This document shows positions 22,511 through 24,290 of a stretch of 24,290 nucleotides of DNA, piece by piece. The stretch covers positions 1-24,290 of the forward strand of contig JAFDJI010000009.1 of the NCBI GenBank assembly GCA_019307545.1, written 5' to 3'. Source of the stretch: Deltaproteobacteria bacterium. GTDB lineage: Bacteria > Myxococcota_A > UBA796 > GCA-2862545. Under the pieces are notes generated by a model. That model was given only the letters and a program-made list of their open reading frames with translations. It ran no database searches and was not told the DNA's origin. Both the position numbers and the translations under genes were made by a program. Each line of letters opens with the position of its first letter. Position 1 is the first letter of the stretch.

Positions 22511-24290
22511 CGGCGCCGCGCCGCAAGCGCTCCGCGAGCGCGGTCCACCGCTCGTCCCCTCCGACCCGCCCCACCGCGCGGTGCCAGGCACGGGCATTCC
22601 CGACCACACAGAAGAACCGCCTCGCCCGCGTTGCCGCGGTGTAGAACAGGTTGCGCCGAAGCATGATCCCGTGGCTGCTGTGCAGCGCCAGCACCACGGC
22701 CGGGTACTCGCTGCCTTGTGCCTTGTGGACGGTCATCGCATAGGCAAGGTCGAGCAGATCGAGGTCGTCCCAACGCCATTGCACCGGACGCCCATCGAAC
22801 TCCACCTCCAGCCCGGACGGTCCGGTGGTCTGCACCCGTCCCACGTCCCCGTTGAACACCTCGACGTCGTAGCGGTTCCGGGTGCACAGGACACGATCGC
22901 CCACCCGAAACTCTCGGTTGCCCCGTTTGATGGGCGCGCCGTCGGGGTTGAGTCGGGCCTGAAGCTCCTGATTCAGTACCTTGGTACCCAGCGGTCCGCG
23001 GTGGGTCGGAGCGAGGACCTGGATGTCCCGCAGGGGGTGGTATCCGAGCGCGGGGAGGCGTTCGGCCACGATCTGGAGGGTCGTGTCGCGCCCGTGGTCG
23101 GGATCCTCGCGGTGGACTGCGAAGAAGTCGTCGTGGCCGCTCTGCTCTCCGGAGACAGGAACCTGTCCACTCAGGATCGTGTTCGCGCCGACGATGATCC
23201 CGGACCGGGCGGCCTGGCGATAGATACGCTCCAAGCGCACGATGGGAATGGCGTCGCTGTCGATGAGGTCTCGCAGCACCTGCCCCGGGCCCACGGAGGG
23301 AAGCTGGTCTGCATCGCCGACCAGGACCAGGGAGAAGGGGGGGTGCCCGGGACCCGGGTTGGGCAGCGCTTCGAGCATGGCCCGCATCAGGGGGAGGTCG
23401 ATCATCGAGGCTTCGTCCACCACCAGTCCATCGGCCTCGATCGGGTGGTCTCGCCCTCGCTGGAACCCGCCCGCGTCAGGTCGGTACTCCAGCAACCGGT
23501 GCAAGGTGGTCGCCGTTGCCCCGGTCGTCTCCTCCAGTCGGCGCGCCGCCCGACCGGTGGGGGATGCCAGCTTCCAATGCAGCCCCCGCTCCCGTATCGC
23601 CCGGATCAACACCCGCACGAGTGTGGTCTTGCCCGTTCCCGGCCCACCCGTGATCAGCACCACCCCTCCCCGCAGGCCCGCCGCCACCGCCTCCTGCTGG
23701 GTCGGGTCGAGGTCGACGCCCTCGTACCGGGCCGCTCGGTCCACCTCGGCCCCTGGGTCCAGCAACGCAGGCGCGGGGTGCTGGAGGCGACCGGCAAGCT
23801 CGAGGGTCACCACCACCTCGGACTGGTGAAGGGCGCTGAGGAACACACGGTCCCCCTCCGTCACCAGGGCGCCGACGGCCTCGCGGCGGGCGAGGGCCCC
23901 GTCGATGTCGGCGGCGGGCACGCCGAGCGAGGCCACGTTCTCCGCGACCCGCACCCGGGGCAGGTAGCAATTCCCCTCCCCCGCTTGTTGGTGGAGCACG
24001 TGCATCACTGCGGCTTCCACCCGGCGTGGATCATCCTCCGGGAGCCCTTGCTGCCGCGCGATAGCGTCCGCCGTGCGGAAGCCCACCCCCACGATCTCAT
24101 CCACCAGGCAGTAGGGGTCCCGGGTGACCACGTATGCGGTCCGGTCGCGGAAGCGTTGCTGGATGCGGTGCACCACCCGCATGGAAAGCCCCAACCCACG
24201 GAGGAGCACCGTCACCGCACGTCCCTCCTCGTCCGACCGCCAACGCTCGGTGATCGCCGCAGCACGCTTCTTGCTGATCCCCCGCACTTG
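22500..24290 (-). CDS. recD2: RecD-like DNA helicase RecD2 (5' end cut by window edge)
   Basis: At least 596 residues of a 5'-3' superfamily 1B helicase; the N-terminus lies beyond 24290, where the frame remains open. The visible part starts in the helix-hairpin-helix region (RGISKKRAAAITERW and GLGLSMRVVHRIQQRF). Walker A is GGPGTGKTTLV at about 214-224. Walker B is LVVDEASMID at about 288-297, followed by VLVGDADQLPSVGPG. The C-terminal helicase motif is YAMTVHKAQGSEYPAVVL, with YTAATRAR near the end. The HhH repeats and the absence of recB or recC nearby point to the stand-alone RecD2 type, involved in replication and repair, rather than RecBCD subunit RecD. Family RecD2 proteins are about 720-750 aa, so about 100-150 residues are missing. 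Confidence 0.94.
   Translation of the reverse strand, partial: QVRGISKKRAAAITERWRSDEEGRAVTVLLRGLGLSMRVVHRIQQRFRDRTAYVVTRDPYCLVDEIVGVGFRTADAIARQQGLPEDDPRRVEAAVMHVLHQQAGEGNCYLPRVRVAENVASLGVPAADIDGALARREAVGALVTEGDRVFLSALHQSEVVVTLELAGRLQHPAPALLDPGAEVDRAARYEGVDLDPTQQEAVAAGLRGGVVLITGGPGTGKTTLVRVLIRAIRERGLHWKLASPTGRAARRLEETTGATATTLHRLLEYRPDAGGFQRGRDHPIEADGLVVDEASMIDLPLMRAMLEALPNPGPGHPPFSLVLVGDADQLPSVGPGQVLRDLIDSDAIPIVRLERIYRQAARSGIIVGANTILSGQVPVSGEQSGHDDFFAVHREDPDHGRDTTLQIVAERLPALGYHPLRDIQVLAPTHRGPLGTKVLNQELQARLNPDGAPIKRGNREFRVGDRVLCTRNRYDVEVFNGDVGRVQTTGPSGLEVEFDGRPVQWRWDDLDLLDLAYAMTVHKAQGSEYPAVVLALHSSHGIMLRRNLFYTAATRARRFFCVVGNARAWHRAVGRVGGDERWTALAERLRRGAVRS

Noticed and set aside
1..24290. Possible CRISPR array, prophage, integrase, toxin-antitoxin or defence island
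   Set aside because: No regularly spaced repeats, and no recombinase, transposase, phage structural, toxin or nuclease-defence domains were found. Com-like zinc ribbons occur in phages, but here the gene is coupled to a chromosomal Fur gene.

Overview
The window is GC-rich, densely packed bacterial chromosome made almost entirely of housekeeping and conserved uncharacterised genes. I see no insertion sequence, prophage, CRISPR array, rRNA or tRNA gene. High GC, diderm traits (lipoproteins, a predicted outer-membrane barrel, periplasmic cytochrome c), a RodZ-like protein, the PhoH/PgpH/YbeY set and a C-terminally anchored PP2C phosphatase suggest a Gram-negative lineage such as Myxococcota or another former 'Deltaproteobacteria' group. 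That placement is inference from gene content, not a database match.

Layout. 1-1.5 kb: lysS (minus). 1.7-3.4 kb: a minus-strand set, Fur-family regulator > small zinc-ribbon protein > predicted outer-membrane barrel > small c-type cytochrome, with ATGA overlaps inside each pair and a strong hairpin between the pairs. 3.6-4.2 kb: a divergent mntP manganese exporter, so Fur and MntP share an AT-richer control region. 4.5-5.7 kb: a lone plus-strand squalene-cyclase-like repeat protein whose N-terminus is unclear, ended by a clear intrinsic terminator. 5.8-11.7 kb: minus-strand phoH > pgpH > ybeY > prfB > an acidic protein of unknown function. prfB carries the classical programmed +1 frameshift, so it starts about 190 bases upstream of its long open frame. 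11.8-13.9 kb: an EF-G-like GTPase with an unusual G domain and its own promoter. 14.0-16.3 kb: two small membrane proteins and a membrane-anchored PP2C phosphatase. 16.5-22.0 kb: a compact minus-strand run, rlmN > mtnP > rodZ-like > mgtE > recO > lipoprotein, mostly with touching or overlapping start and stop codons. 22.07-22.51 kb: a plus-strand hotdog thioesterase that overlaps tail to tail with recD2, which runs off the right edge.

How the genes fit together. Translation and rRNA quality control dominate (lysS, prfB, ybeY, phoH, EF-G-like, rlmN). Metal homeostasis appears twice (Fur/MntP and MgtE), DNA repair twice (recO, recD2), and signalling through PP2C and the HD-domain c-di-AMP phosphodiesterase PgpH. 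I found no convincing new defence or mobile system. The most open questions are the protein coupled to prfB, the orphan cyclase-like protein, the EF-G paralogue lacking the catalytic histidine, and the Fur/zinc-ribbon/cytochrome cluster.
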